A stretch of DNA of 64,000 nt from Undibacterium cyanobacteriorum (GTDB taxonomy: Bacteria; Pseudomonadota; Gammaproteobacteria; Burkholderiales; Burkholderiaceae_D). The DNA lies in the NCBI RefSeq assembly GCF_031326225.1, contig NZ_CP133720.1:3162001-3226000 (forward strand). Reading direction: 5' to 3'. The position numbers were made by a program, and so were the translations under genes. The notes beneath the pieces are model-generated. The model was not told the origin of the DNA, did no database searches, and saw nothing but the letters and a program-made list of their open reading frames with translations. Of this stretch, positions 27,186-35,872 are shown in pieces (position 1 is the first letter of the stretch; every line of letters starts with the position of its first letter).

Positions 27186-28022
27186 ATGGTTGCCAAGCTT
27201 GCATCGATTATCAATATGAAAGGTGGTGTCGGAAAAACCACTTTGTCATTTAATCTCGCCTACTACTTAGCTGAAGGTCTAAAGAAAAAAGTCCTTCTTA
27301 TCGATTTGGACCCGCAAGCCAATGCCACTATAGTGTCAACTGACGAAATCAACTATCAAACACATTTAAAAAATAAAAAAACAATAGCAGATGTTTTCAT
27401 TCACACTTTTAGAACATATGGCCCGATAACTCAATCAAATCCTCCTTCATTAAATATTGACGAATTTATCTATAAAGTTTTCTCTGACTCCTCGTCAGAA
27501 GGCTCATTTGATCTCATACCTTCAGAGTTAATTTTAAGTTCCGTATTAAAAGGGATGACACTTGGACCTTATGATCTCGACCAATTGATTACAGAAAAAG
27601 TCAAACACAAATATGACTTTATTTTGATCGATTGCTCTCCTACATATTCATCGCTTACAACGATTGCGTTAAATACGACAAAAGCAGTTCTAATCCCAAT
27701 GATCTCTGACTCTTTCGGTGCATATGGTACAAAGTTGATGAAACAGGTTCTTGAAGAACATGAAAATGACTACGGTTTCGAGCCTAAAGTCATTGGTGTT
27801 ATATTTACCATGTGGGATAAAAACCAGCAAAATCAAATTACACAATCAAACGAAATTATTAAAGGTTGGGATAGCGGTAAACTTTTTAGGTCCAGAATTT
27901 CTCAAAATAATTGGTATCGAGTTGCAAACGGGAAGCGTACAAGCTTTTTAACGACCCCAGCGAACAATGAAGCAAAAATAGAGTTCATAACCTTTGTGAA
28001 CGAATTCTTAGCGAAAGTCTAA
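27186..28022 (+). CDS. ParA/Soj-family AAA ATPase
   Basis: 278-residue deviant-Walker ATPase. The P-loop MKGGVGKTT (residues 11-19) carries the ParA signature lysine, LIDLDPQAN is the A-prime/switch motif, and FILIDCSP is Walker B. A strong AAGGAG ribosome site precedes the ATG. ParA proteins bind DNA or membranes and position cargo. No ParB gene or parS-like repeat is visible, so plasmid partition is not obvious. The next gene starts one base after its stop, and the third overlaps by four, making a coupled three-gene unit. Confidence 0.85.
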   Translation: MVAKLASIINMKGGVGKTTLSFNLAYYLAEGLKKKVLLIDLDPQANATIVSTDEINYQTHLKNKKTIADVFIHTFRTYGPITQSNPPSLNIDEFIYKVFSDSSSEGSFDLIPSELILSSVLKGMTLGPYDLDQLITEKVKHKYDFILIDCSPTYSSLTTIALNTTKAVLIPMISDSFGAYGTKLMKQVLEEHENDYGFEPKVIGVIFTMWDKNQQNQITQSNEIIKGWDSGKLFRSRISQNNWYRVANGKRTSFLTTPANNEAKIEFITFVNEFLAKV

Positions 28023-28023
28023 T

Positions 28024-28590
28024 ATGAACGAAGAATTAGACGAAATAACAAACGTTCTTAGAAACGAAGCAAATTCGCTTGATCCAGACGATCAAAAAGC
28101 GTTAACGAAAATATTAACTGGGCTAGTTAATTCGATTTTCCGCAAAGACATATCTTCAAATAGTAGGAAAGAGACTTTACGGCAAATTTCCAATTACACA
28201 CTTTCTAAGTCAAGACGTATAACTCAGGAAGCTAAGAAGTTGAATGAGATATCAATCCTCGAATATCGAAACCGCTATTTTCACGGATTGATGCGAGACC
28301 CAAGAATGGCGAGGAAGTTTTATTCCCAATTTTGGAGCCTTCTTGAAAAAAATGCTCAGGATTGGAATCAATATGAACTTTCCAATCTATTATCCTATTG
28401 CCTCCGAACTGAGCCGATTCTAATAAATCTAGGGAAGACGGATCCACTAAAATTAGTTCGTATTTTCAAAAGCATATTTAATGCGCAAGATGAAGATCAA
28501 AAAATTCAAACATTTGATGAACTTATGATGAGATTTCTGACAGAACCAAAATTCAAAAAAGCAATCGAATTGGAACATCATAGAATATGA
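28024..28590 (+). CDS. Hypothetical helical protein coupled to ParA
   Basis: 188 residues, highly charged and predicted mostly helical, with no signal peptide or membrane segment. No family recognised. It starts one base after the ParA stop and overlaps the following gene by ATGA, so the three products are probably made in fixed ratio and may form a complex. It could play the part of a ParB-like partner or adaptor; nothing in the sequence proves it. Confidence 0.6.
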   Translation: MNEELDEITNVLRNEANSLDPDDQKALTKILTGLVNSIFRKDISSNSRKETLRQISNYTLSKSRRITQEAKKLNEISILEYRNRYFHGLMRDPRMARKFYSQFWSLLEKNAQDWNQYELSNLLSYCLRTEPILINLGKTDPLKLVRIFKSIFNAQDEDQKIQTFDELMMRFLTEPKFKKAIELEHHRI

Positions 28591-29504
28591 AAGTACCCTA
28601 TTTGAACAAAAAGATTGACGAGGAATTCGATGCGTACCTAACTGAATTCGAACAAAGCGTATCTTCAAAAGTTTCATCGCTGAAGACTACAGCCGGTTCC
28701 AAACAACTGTTCGCAACCTTATATCCGTTGTTTGCTTTGCTACGGGTACTTATAGATTCAAAGTATGTTCGAAATCCTTCTCGAGAAATTGTACTCTCAG
28801 AGCTCAAGTCTAGCGGTAATAAACAACTTTTTGTAGAAGCAGTCGCGACATTCAACAAAAGTTCTAAATTCTCCAATGAACTAAAAATTGGTTTGCAAAG
28901 ACAAAATTTCAATGCTTATTTTGACGAACTGTTTTCTGACTCGCTTTTACTTTTAAACAGTTTTTACATGGGAAACTATCGTGGTGCTCAAATCGCCCTG
29001 AGATGTATGCTTGAAGATTTGTACCGACACCTATATTACAAGGATCATCAAGAAGAATTTTGGGCTTTAAGTTCGAACGGTGGTGGACTTGATGAACATA
29101 ATATAAAAATCTCACCTAAAGAATTGAGAGATTATCTAACCAGAACTAGCTATCTAAAAATTTTCCGAAACTTAACGAAAGATTTTATTTCAAAATCAGG
29201 CGATTTGGATGGGGATCTTTTCAGCGAAAACGAAAAATTGTATTCGGATTGCTCGTCATATGTTCATGGCTCACTTACAGTAACGATGAACTCTTTTAAG
29301 TCGAACTATGACCTCCAAATCGATGCAGCCAAATCACAAGAACTAAACTCCGCGGCGTCAAGTTTTGTTTCAATGGCAGTCGCATTCTTGCTTGCTGCTC
29401 ACCTAGATAATTTCCTAGCATTGAGCGATTATGATAAATCGATTGTTCTCGGCGCATTCAGTAAAAAGCGACGAGCTGCATTTCGACGCGCACTGAACGT
29501 TTGA
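28587..29504 (+). CDS. HEPN-like protein of unknown function
   Basis: 305 residues, largely helical. The central part (YRGAQIALRCMLEDLYRHLY, 131-150) and the later LYSDCSSYVHG (218-228, His227) resemble the helical bundle with a late Y-x-H seen in HEPN-like and related defence-island proteins. The strict R-x4-6-H RNase motif is not clearly present, so ribonuclease activity is only a possibility. It overlaps the preceding gene by four bases. Low G+C and island context hint at a defence or maintenance role. Confidence 0.55.
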   Translation: MKVPYLNKKIDEEFDAYLTEFEQSVSSKVSSLKTTAGSKQLFATLYPLFALLRVLIDSKYVRNPSREIVLSELKSSGNKQLFVEAVATFNKSSKFSNELKIGLQRQNFNAYFDELFSDSLLLLNSFYMGNYRGAQIALRCMLEDLYRHLYYKDHQEEFWALSSNGGGLDEHNIKISPKELRDYLTRTSYLKIFRNLTKDFISKSGDLDGDLFSENEKLYSDCSSYVHGSLTVTMNSFKSNYDLQIDAAKSQELNSAASSFVSMAVAFLLAAHLDNFLALSDYDKSIVLGAFSKKRRAAFRRALNV

Positions 29505-29647
29505 TCAAATCGGCAAGTCTAATCGAACGAAATTGAGAAGAAAGAACTGGATCTAGTCGTGCCATACGACATTGTCCGCATCGTTACATGATCGTAAAAC
29601 CTGTTGCTACAACTATCAAATGTTAACAAAAGGTATTTGGGAAAAAA

Positions 29648-31549
29648 ATGGATATTGAAACCTCTAGCGCAATTAAACTATTTTTCCCTAATCCGTCGCT
29701 TTCGCTTGTCTATTTCGAAGCTATAGCAAACGCGCTTGATGCCGGGGCAACTGAAATTCGAATTCTTATCACAATTGAGGCTTTTTCATCTTCAGAAACT
29801 TTAAGTATCCGAGTTACTGATAACGGTAAAGGTTTTACCGAAGAGAGTTTTTCACGCTTCAAGACCCTGATGAAACCGAAAGATTCATTCCACAAAGGGA
29901 TTGGACGACTTGTTTTCTTAAACTATTTCAGCAAAGTTTCTGTGACAAGCGCGTGGAGCAACAAGCGTCGAACATTCACATTCAAAGAAAATTTCGACGG
30001 AAAATCAGATGTCGAAACGATTAAAGAATCGAAGAACCAATGTGAAACGAGTCTATCTTTTGAAGGTTTCGCTAAAGACAAAGTCAAATCATACGATGAT
30101 TTACGCCCAGGAAGTCTCAAGGAAAAAATAATTTCCCACTTTTTACTGACACTGAATGACTTACGTGAAAGAAAAGTCGACTTCAAGATCAGAATCGAGC
30201 TAAAGACTCAAGAAAGTAATGCGCAAAAAGAGTTTTTTTCTAGCGATGTATCAATCACATCCGATGATCTACCAATGATGAAGCATAAGGCACTATCAGA
30301 TTGCACGATTGATGCATATGCAAATATCGACATGCATTATTATGTAAAGGTAGATACAGGTTGCTCAGCCAATTTACAGACAGCCGTGAGCATTGATGGG
30401 AGAACAATCCCTGTAAGTTTAATCCAGCAGTCGAGCATTCCTTACGGGAATACAGCAGTATTTATCTTTTCATCGGAACTATTTAAAGCAAGTGCAGATT
30501 CATCTAGGCAGCGTCTCGTTCTTGCGGAAAATATAAATGAGAACATGCTTTACTCTAGGTTACGCGGTGAAATTAGTACGATACTTGCCGAGACGATCCC
30601 AGAAATTGCAGAAAAAAACAAAAAAACAGAAATGAAATTTGAAGAACAATTCCCGCATTTGTTGGGATACTTCGATTCTGCATCAGTTGGTTTAATCGAC
30701 AGAGAAGATGCGCTAAATGTCGCACAACAGAAATTCTTTAAAGTCCAAAAAGAAATTCTACAGTGCGAAAACATGACAGATGAATTATATGAGAAGTCTT
30801 TGGATGCTTCATCTCGCACCTTAACAGAGTACATTCTTTATCGTGAAAAAATCATAGGAAAAATGAGGGAAATGACATCGGCAAATTCTGAAGCTGAAAT
30901 TCATAACCTCATTGTCCCACGATGGGAAAAATATGATCAAGATTCCATAGTTAGTGACATCTACCAAAACAATGCTTGGCTTCTCGACGATAAATTTATG
31001 ACCTTTCGTACGATTTTGAGCGAAGCACGCATGGATGACGTTATAAAAGCAATACGGATCGATGATGAAGACTTTTCGACCGAAACAGGACGACCTGATA
31101 TCGCAATGATTTTTTCTTCGGACCCCAACTCATCCGAATCGGTTGACGTCGTAGTCGTAGAAATCAAACGCAAGACAGACGACGAAAGAGAGAATCAATA
31201 TGCGATTAACCAACTACTTGAGCGAGCCTATAAGTTAGCAAAATATTGCCCAAACATTCAAAGAATTTGGTACTACGCTTTAATTGAGATAAATGACTCA
31301 TTTGCTAGAAGCCTTAAACAACAAAAATGGACGCCACTTTTTTCAAAAGGAAAAGTTTTTTATCAAGAGTTTCCAACAGAGAGCCCTAGTGGTGTAATTG
31401 TGCCTACTCCGATTTTTGTAATGTCATTTGATGCGATCGTTTCAGACGCACAATCGAGAAACCATACGTTCTTAGAACTACTACGATCTGCAATGAAGCA
31501 GCAAACCAAACGCAACGTTAGAAATGATGCAATACAAGTAAACTCGTAA
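29648..31549 (+). CDS. GHKL ATPase fused to PD-(D/E)XK-type nuclease
   Basis: 633 residues. The N-terminal HATPase (Hsp90/MutL/MORC-like) has N-box EAIANALDAGAT (24-35), G1 VTDNGKGF (56-63) and G2 KGIGR (83-87). The middle (about 330-430) is helical and may be a coiled-coil. The C-terminal region has a restriction-endonuclease-like core: GRPDIAMIF with D484 and VVVVEIKRK with E505 and K507, followed by helices. ATP-gated dimer closure coupled to DNA cleavage is the expected mode, as proposed for prokaryotic MORC-like (paraMORC) proteins in restriction/defence loci. It stands 140 bases after the HEPN-like gene on the same strand. Defence role is inference. Confidence 0.72.
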   Translation: MDIETSSAIKLFFPNPSLSLVYFEAIANALDAGATEIRILITIEAFSSSETLSIRVTDNGKGFTEESFSRFKTLMKPKDSFHKGIGRLVFLNYFSKVSVTSAWSNKRRTFTFKENFDGKSDVETIKESKNQCETSLSFEGFAKDKVKSYDDLRPGSLKEKIISHFLLTLNDLRERKVDFKIRIELKTQESNAQKEFFSSDVSITSDDLPMMKHKALSDCTIDAYANIDMHYYVKVDTGCSANLQTAVSIDGRTIPVSLIQQSSIPYGNTAVFIFSSELFKASADSSRQRLVLAENINENMLYSRLRGEISTILAETIPEIAEKNKKTEMKFEEQFPHLLGYFDSASVGLIDREDALNVAQQKFFKVQKEILQCENMTDELYEKSLDASSRTLTEYILYREKIIGKMREMTSANSEAEIHNLIVPRWEKYDQDSIVSDIYQNNAWLLDDKFMTFRTILSEARMDDVIKAIRIDDEDFSTETGRPDIAMIFSSDPNSSESVDVVVVEIKRKTDDERENQYAINQLLERAYKLAKYCPNIQRIWYYALIEINDSFARSLKQQKWTPLFSKGKVFYQEFPTESPSGVIVPTPIFVMSFDAIVSDAQSRNHTFLELLRSAMKQQTKRNVRNDAIQVNS

Positions 31550-31652
31550 ACAAAACACCGAACAAAACAAATTCAAGAGACACCCATCTTCGAAAGTAAC
31601 TAAATTCGTTTCAGAAATATTTTGGGAAAATAGATTTGGCTTTGTGAGGTGG

Positions 31653-31785
31653 ACACGATCAGTGGACATCCATCCCGATCAAGCAACAAAAAATAAGCGA
31701 GCACTCAGCTCGCTTCTAGCACTATTCTCACACAAATTAAAGCCAACACTTGCAATCTCTGTTCGTTAAGGTCCTACTCACCGAG
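31653..31785. repeat. 133-bp direct repeat, copy 1
   Basis: Runs from ACACGATCAGTGGACATCCA to CCTACTCACCGAG. It differs from copy 2 at about one base (CACACAAATT versus CACGCAAATT). It contains a perfect hairpin AAGCGAGC-ACTCA-GCTCGCTT preceded by a run of A, which reads as a minus-strand terminator. Confidence 0.9.
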
Positions 31786-31853
31786 TGAAATCAGTGGACA
31801 TCCATCCCATGTGGGCCGTGCGTATTCCAAGTTAAACTCCTATTTGACCAACT

Positions 31854-31986
31854 ACACGATCAGTGGACATCCATCCCGATCAAGCAACAAAAAATAAGCG
31901 AGCACTCAGCTCGCTTCTAGCACTATTCTCACGCAAATTAAAGCCAACACTTGCAATCTCTGTTCGTTAAGGTCCTACTCACCGAG
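31854..31986. repeat. 133-bp direct repeat, copy 2
   Basis: Same sequence and hairpin as the copy starting 201 bases earlier. The 68-base spacer between them carries a further copy of the GTGGACATCCATCCC motif at about 31794-31808. The near-identity points to a recent duplication or to recombination between mobile-element ends. Confidence 0.9.
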
Positions 31987-32073
31987 CGTCGATCAACGAC
32001 ACTCTCCGTTTGGTCACACTCTACTCTTTTTAATTTGAATTCACGCCACAACTACAGGCAAGGACGCACAGCA

Positions 32074-32259
32074 TCAAGTGCAAACTGGTATCGCAACTCC
32101 AACCACACAGCGTTTCTTCAGATGCTCTGCATAGGCACGTAAGCGCTCTACCTGTGCGATTGCTGTGCCGCGCGTCATCGTTCTGGCACGCGTGGCCTTT
32201 ACAAACTCTTCTGGTGTAAAACCAAGGCGGTTCAAGATCGGTGGGACTCGTTGCGACAT
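32074..32259 (-). pseudogene. Possible coding remnant, 61 codons
   Basis: Reads MSQRVPPILNRLGFTPEEF and continues in a plausible helical, basic sequence (TRGTAIAQVERLRAYAEHLKKR) before an abrupt, unconvincing tail. Upstream in-frame sequence looks non-coding. The codon pattern suggests a fragment of a larger, possibly transposon-linked gene truncated by rearrangement. No family is recognised with certainty. Confidence 0.35.
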
Positions 32260-32603
32260 CGCATGTTTTTGTTGAGATGGCTGTCCAATTGGGCCGGCCA
32301 ATTGGATCTTGCCGCACTGGGTGTCCAATTGATTTCTGGGTGTCCAATTGATTTTTCTCACTCTCACAATGCGTTTAACAATCAGAAGAAAGCAGCGACG
32401 CAATCATCATTTTCGAGTAATCTCAAAGAGCTTGATACCTTTGCTACGTGATGTGTGACGCGATTTCATACACCGAAAATGAAACCTCGTTAAAGTATGA
32501 TTTCGAAGCTAATTTAGAAGATAATTGAGGGAATATCTAGGCGGTCTTGTCTCCCTCATTTAGAAGACCTTATAACAACATTGAACGCAAACGCGGTCCC
32601 CAC

Positions 32604-34079
32604 ATGCTACGCACACCTTCGTTTCCATCGCCACTCACAGCTGCTGTGATCGGCCTAGTGTTGTATTTTCCAATTTGCGGTTCTGTTAGCGCCACGCCGA
32701 AAACCTCACTCCCGCAATCAGCACACATAAAGAGCAACGCGTGGATTACAGGCTCGTGGGTCAATGTGCGAAACACGCCACGGGCCGATGCCGAAGTGAT
32801 CGCACAGCTCGTCGTCAATACCGCCATTCATTTCTCAGAAAGCGAAACAAAGCCGGGGCAAGAATATTGTGCGATCGAATGGAGTCCTGCAGAAAAGGAC
32901 GAAGCAAAAACTCATACGGTGCAAGGATTTGTCGCTTGCCGTTTTATTGGAAAGGCACCGCTTACGATTGAAACGGTCGGACCTACTCATATCAAAAACG
33001 ATGCTGGGAAGTTCCCTGAACTTCTCCCTAACCCGCAATATTCGGCAACGCGTGCTTTTTGGCTACAGCCCAGTTTTGCGAGGCTCACTGATGCCGGCGC
33101 TTTTTTCTATCGCACTATGCTTCCAGCCAAGCAAAGACAACTTGAGATGATCGATGAGAATTTTGTTTGGGAGAAACGACCACCACTGAAACGTTTTCCG
33201 ATTCCTGAATTTGAGGCCATGAAAACTCTGATGGCGAATGGTGTAACCGCAGCCCCCATATTGCTTCGCGATCGGCTGGTTCCGTGGAAAACGATTCAAA
33301 CCATCATCAATAGTCAAGCAACCGTCTCGACCAAGATGGCAGACGAGGTTGGCAATTTGCATGACCGACTATTCTATGAAGGCGCACTGCGTATGCTGAA
33401 ACAAATTAGCTTGCCACCTGCAAGTGTGTCGGCATTTACTGATCATGCAAGCCTCATGCCACCGCGCGCGAATGCCGAACAACTAAGCGCTGGTTTTCAA
33501 ATCCCCTACTATTTAAAAGTGCTCAGCGGCCCTTTCTGGTCTTTTACTGAGAGCGGTGGCGCTAGACTAGTTGGTTGGTGGGATATTGGCAAATACGAGC
33601 ACGAATTGCAGACCGCTGTGTATTCCCATGGGATCTTGAGTGATGGTACCGTCCGCTCGCAAACAACGACCGTAAAAAACCCGGACTGGAATGCAGGCTG
33701 TCGCGAAGGGTTCCGCTACAGCGAAACAAAAAATCTCAAACGAATTGGCAGCAGCGACAAGGATCGCACAGCGATCGTGCATTTTTTTAGCCCTGCTCCG
33801 TTAACCCATAGCAAAGTCAAACTAGAGAGATCGGCACTACAGAGCTTACAGTTTCAAGAGAGCCGCCAACAACGCCATGAGCAATTCACACAAGGTCAAC
33901 TGCATCGTATCGACATCAATCACGATGGTATTGCGGATCTTGCAGTATGGGAAGCTTGGCACGTCCGCATCGGCTCCCAAACAAACAAACCCGAACCCGC
34001 CATGCGCATCAGCTTCGTGAATGTGAATGGACAATGGTACTTGCTCGAGGTGGATGAATACATGTCTTGCGATGATTAG
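32604..34079 (+). CDS. Exported protein with SH3-like domain
   Basis: 491 residues from the ATG at 32604, which starts a clear signal peptide ending GSVSA. The longer in-frame extension to 32547 would bury the signal. Residues about 45-115 match a bacterial SH3 domain (GSWVNVRNTPRADAEVIAQL), a fold that often binds cell-wall peptides. The rest is unfamiliar. DINHDGIADLAVWE near the C-terminus resembles an EF-hand/FG-GAP calcium loop. Probably periplasmic. Host-like base composition returns here, marking the right side of the island. Confidence 0.65.
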   Translation: MLRTPSFPSPLTAAVIGLVLYFPICGSVSATPKTSLPQSAHIKSNAWITGSWVNVRNTPRADAEVIAQLVVNTAIHFSESETKPGQEYCAIEWSPAEKDEAKTHTVQGFVACRFIGKAPLTIETVGPTHIKNDAGKFPELLPNPQYSATRAFWLQPSFARLTDAGAFFYRTMLPAKQRQLEMIDENFVWEKRPPLKRFPIPEFEAMKTLMANGVTAAPILLRDRLVPWKTIQTIINSQATVSTKMADEVGNLHDRLFYEGALRMLKQISLPPASVSAFTDHASLMPPRANAEQLSAGFQIPYYLKVLSGPFWSFTESGGARLVGWWDIGKYEHELQTAVYSHGILSDGTVRSQTTTVKNPDWNAGCREGFRYSETKNLKRIGSSDKDRTAIVHFFSPAPLTHSKVKLERSALQSLQFQESRQQRHEQFTQGQLHRIDINHDGIADLAVWEAWHVRIGSQTNKPEPAMRISFVNVNGQWYLLEVDEYMSCDD

Positions 34080-34179
34080 AACCTTGCGTCACTCCTTTTG
34101 AGGCGATCGAACCTCAGCGCATCAAGCACAGGAAAGTCAGGAACACCTTGCCAAACAGAAGAGACACCCATCTCTAGCA

Positions 34180-34707
34180 TTACTCAGACTCGGTCGATAA
34201 ATATTCACGCACCATCTGACGCGCACGATGAAGGCGACTTTTGACAGTTGCGACCGATTCATTAAGCTGCTCACTCATTTCCGTGATCGTTAAGTCTTCA
34301 AAGTCGCGCAGCAAAATCACTTGCAAATAGTGATGCGGCAAGGATTCTAATGCAGCAATCAGATCAAGTCGCAGCTCGGCGGCGGGTCTAGAATCGATCA
34401 TCGCCGCCCATGCTTCATCTTCGACGTGAATATCAACATGAAATTGTCGAAACAGCGCATAGCATTGGCGCTTGAGTATCGTGAACATCCACGCCGTCGC
34501 TGAAGTCAACTGACGTAGCGCGCTAAATCGACGTGTCACGACTAAGAGTGTTTCTTGCACTGCGTCTTCGGCATATGATGCGTGACAATGTCGCTGCGCA
34601 TAACGACGCAGATCGGGATACCAATGCTCGAGCAAACCCGCGATCGCACGAGGCTCGCCCGTTTGCGCCTTGAGCATCATTTGTTCAATGTTCACTAAGC
34701 GGCTCAT
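34180..34707 (-). CDS. ECF-type RNA polymerase sigma factor
   Basis: 175 residues. Region 2 (LLEHWYPDLRRYAQRHCHASYAEDAVQETLLVV) and region 4 (LPHHYLQVILLRDFEDLTITEMSEQLNESVATVKSRLHRAR) are both complete. It directs core polymerase to stress or envelope promoters. It overlaps the preceding redoxin gene by ATGA, so the two are co-translated. No anti-sigma factor gene is adjacent, which is unusual; the coupled redoxin may be the sensing partner (inference). Confidence 0.9.
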   Translation of the reverse strand: MSRLVNIEQMMLKAQTGEPRAIAGLLEHWYPDLRRYAQRHCHASYAEDAVQETLLVVTRRFSALRQLTSATAWMFTILKRQCYALFRQFHVDIHVEDEAWAAMIDSRPAAELRLDLIAALESLPHHYLQVILLRDFEDLTITEMSEQLNESVATVKSRLHRARQMVREYLSTESE

Positions 34708-35249
34708 CTTCCTACGCTCCGTTTTTGAATCAAGTCTTCAACCGACCAGTGATCGTCAGCGTGCCTACCGTAATGGGCTTCAACAATGACACCTTCCGGA
34801 CTAATCAAGAAATCAGCCGGCATTCCGAACATGGATTCAGCATTCCTTGGCAAATGCATGCCAAACTTTGCTGCGCCCTTCATAGCCGACCACCATGCAC
34901 CGGGATGCAAAACTGATCGCATCGAGTTTTGCACGCCAAAAAGCTGGTACAACTGACGCTTTGGATCGGCTATGACATGCACGTTTCCATCATGCAGATG
35001 GCTCACCAGCTGCTCCCGCGTTGATTGAAAGATGATAATTTCTTGAATTCCTGCACGATGGATTTTCTCATGATTTCGAAAAAAATCGCGTACATGAAGA
35101 TTGCAAATCGGACATTGCGCATAGCGTCTAAACTGCAAGTGTGTCCATAGAGTGCGGTGTGGCACCTCGAGTGTCACACCTTGAATATCTTGCCAATTCG
35201 TTTCAGGAACACAACCATTGGCCTGCAATTGCGCGATTTTCGCCATCAT
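34704..35249 (-). CDS. Peroxiredoxin-like (AhpC/TSA) family protein
   Basis: 181 residues with a thioredoxin fold. RRYAQCPICNLHVRDFF carries a C-x2-C at the peroxiredoxin active-site position, and FGMPADFLISPEGVIVEAHYGRHADDHW is the typical C-terminal strand and helix. It probably reduces peroxides or senses redox state in the cytoplasm. A second ATG directly after the first is an alternative start. First gene of a two-gene operon with the ECF sigma factor, with a four-base overlap. Confidence 0.82.
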   Translation of the reverse strand: MMAKIAQLQANGCVPETNWQDIQGVTLEVPHRTLWTHLQFRRYAQCPICNLHVRDFFRNHEKIHRAGIQEIIIFQSTREQLVSHLHDGNVHVIADPKRQLYQLFGVQNSMRSVLHPGAWWSAMKGAAKFGMHLPRNAESMFGMPADFLISPEGVIVEAHYGRHADDHWSVEDLIQKRSVGR

Positions 35250-35464
35250 AACTCCTTAAGATCAAATGAATTTCAAACGATTCAGAAGACTAGTGGGAAG
35301 AAATGTGCGAATCGATTCGCGAGCATACAAAATAATTTTTCTTCGATGCGATTTCCACGCTTGGCATGGATCTTTTATTGGCACAAATTAGGTTGCTGAC
35401 ATCAATCGGAGTCAAATCGACAAAAACGGCAACAGCGTTCACAAAGTCGTAAAGTCCACAAACT

Positions 35465-35477
35465 CTCCTGACAGGAG
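35465..35477. promoter_or_regulatory. Operator-like dyad CTCCTG-A-CAGGAG
   Basis: A perfect 6-1-6 inverted repeat overlaps the start of a TTGACA box (35478-35483), about 60 bases upstream of the two-gene operon encoding a small barrel protein and a WYL regulator. Sites of the CTGNCAG type are common in front of YafY-like regulator operons, so it is probably the WYL protein's own operator (inference). Confidence 0.6.
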
Positions 35478-35539
35478 TTGACACAATCCTTCTTTACTAT
35501 GGCGTTGTAGCGATTGGCTATGTCACTTAAGAGGGCTTT

Positions 35540-35848
35540 ATGCACAAGAATATGGAGATCGTCCGTTTTAACTTAGTTTCTGAAACCAGCACAGAAGAAT
35601 TCTTACGCGCCAATGAAGAAGTTGAGCGTTGGGTTCGACGACAAGCGGGATTTAGCTCACGTCATCTGTGCCTAGACGCCGCTGGTAGATGGACAGATAT
35701 CGTCCTTTGGAACAGCGAGCAATGTGCGAAGCAGGCGGCAGATCAATTTATCAAAGATTTGAATGGCACCGCATTTATGCGTATGATCGATTTTTCCACA
35801 GTAGAAATGACGCATCAAACAGTACTCGTTCATTGCCTAAATACTTGA
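35540..35848 (+). CDS. Small dimeric alpha/beta-barrel-type protein
   Basis: 102 residues (98 from a second ATG at 35552). The pattern VRRQAGFSSRHLCLDAAGRWTDIVLWNSEQCAKQAA matches small dimeric alpha/beta-barrel (ABM-like) proteins often found next to YafY/WYL regulators. No catalytic residues can be assigned. It lies 24 bases before the regulator, so the two are co-transcribed. It may be a ligand-binding or detoxifying partner. Confidence 0.65.
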   Translation: MHKNMEIVRFNLVSETSTEEFLRANEEVERWVRRQAGFSSRHLCLDAAGRWTDIVLWNSEQCAKQAADQFIKDLNGTAFMRMIDFSTVEMTHQTVLVHCLNT

Positions 35849-35872
35849 ATCTCTTTACTTGATCAAATTCGC

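Larger units (their letters stand above)
31550..32603. other. Gene-poor right end of the A+T-rich island
   Basis: About 1 kb without a confident intact gene. It contains two 133-bp direct repeats, three copies of ATCAGTGGACATCCATCCC (31658, 31790 and 31859 areas), a probable coding remnant (32074-32259) and a tandem GGGTGTCCAATTGATTT (about 32320-32356). TGGACA(C/T)CCA motifs of this kind often mark insertion-sequence ends, so this is likely mobile-element debris. Confidence 0.55.

Noticed and set aside
31951..32347. Overlapping short frames on both strands near the direct repeats
   Set aside because: They run through repeat sequence in several frames with implausible composition; only the 32074-32259 fragment kept coding character.
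25872..32603. Integrase gene or tRNA attachment site for the A+T-rich island
   Set aside because: No integrase, no tRNA and no matching short repeat at the glnS-side boundary could be seen, so the island's ends remain approximate.
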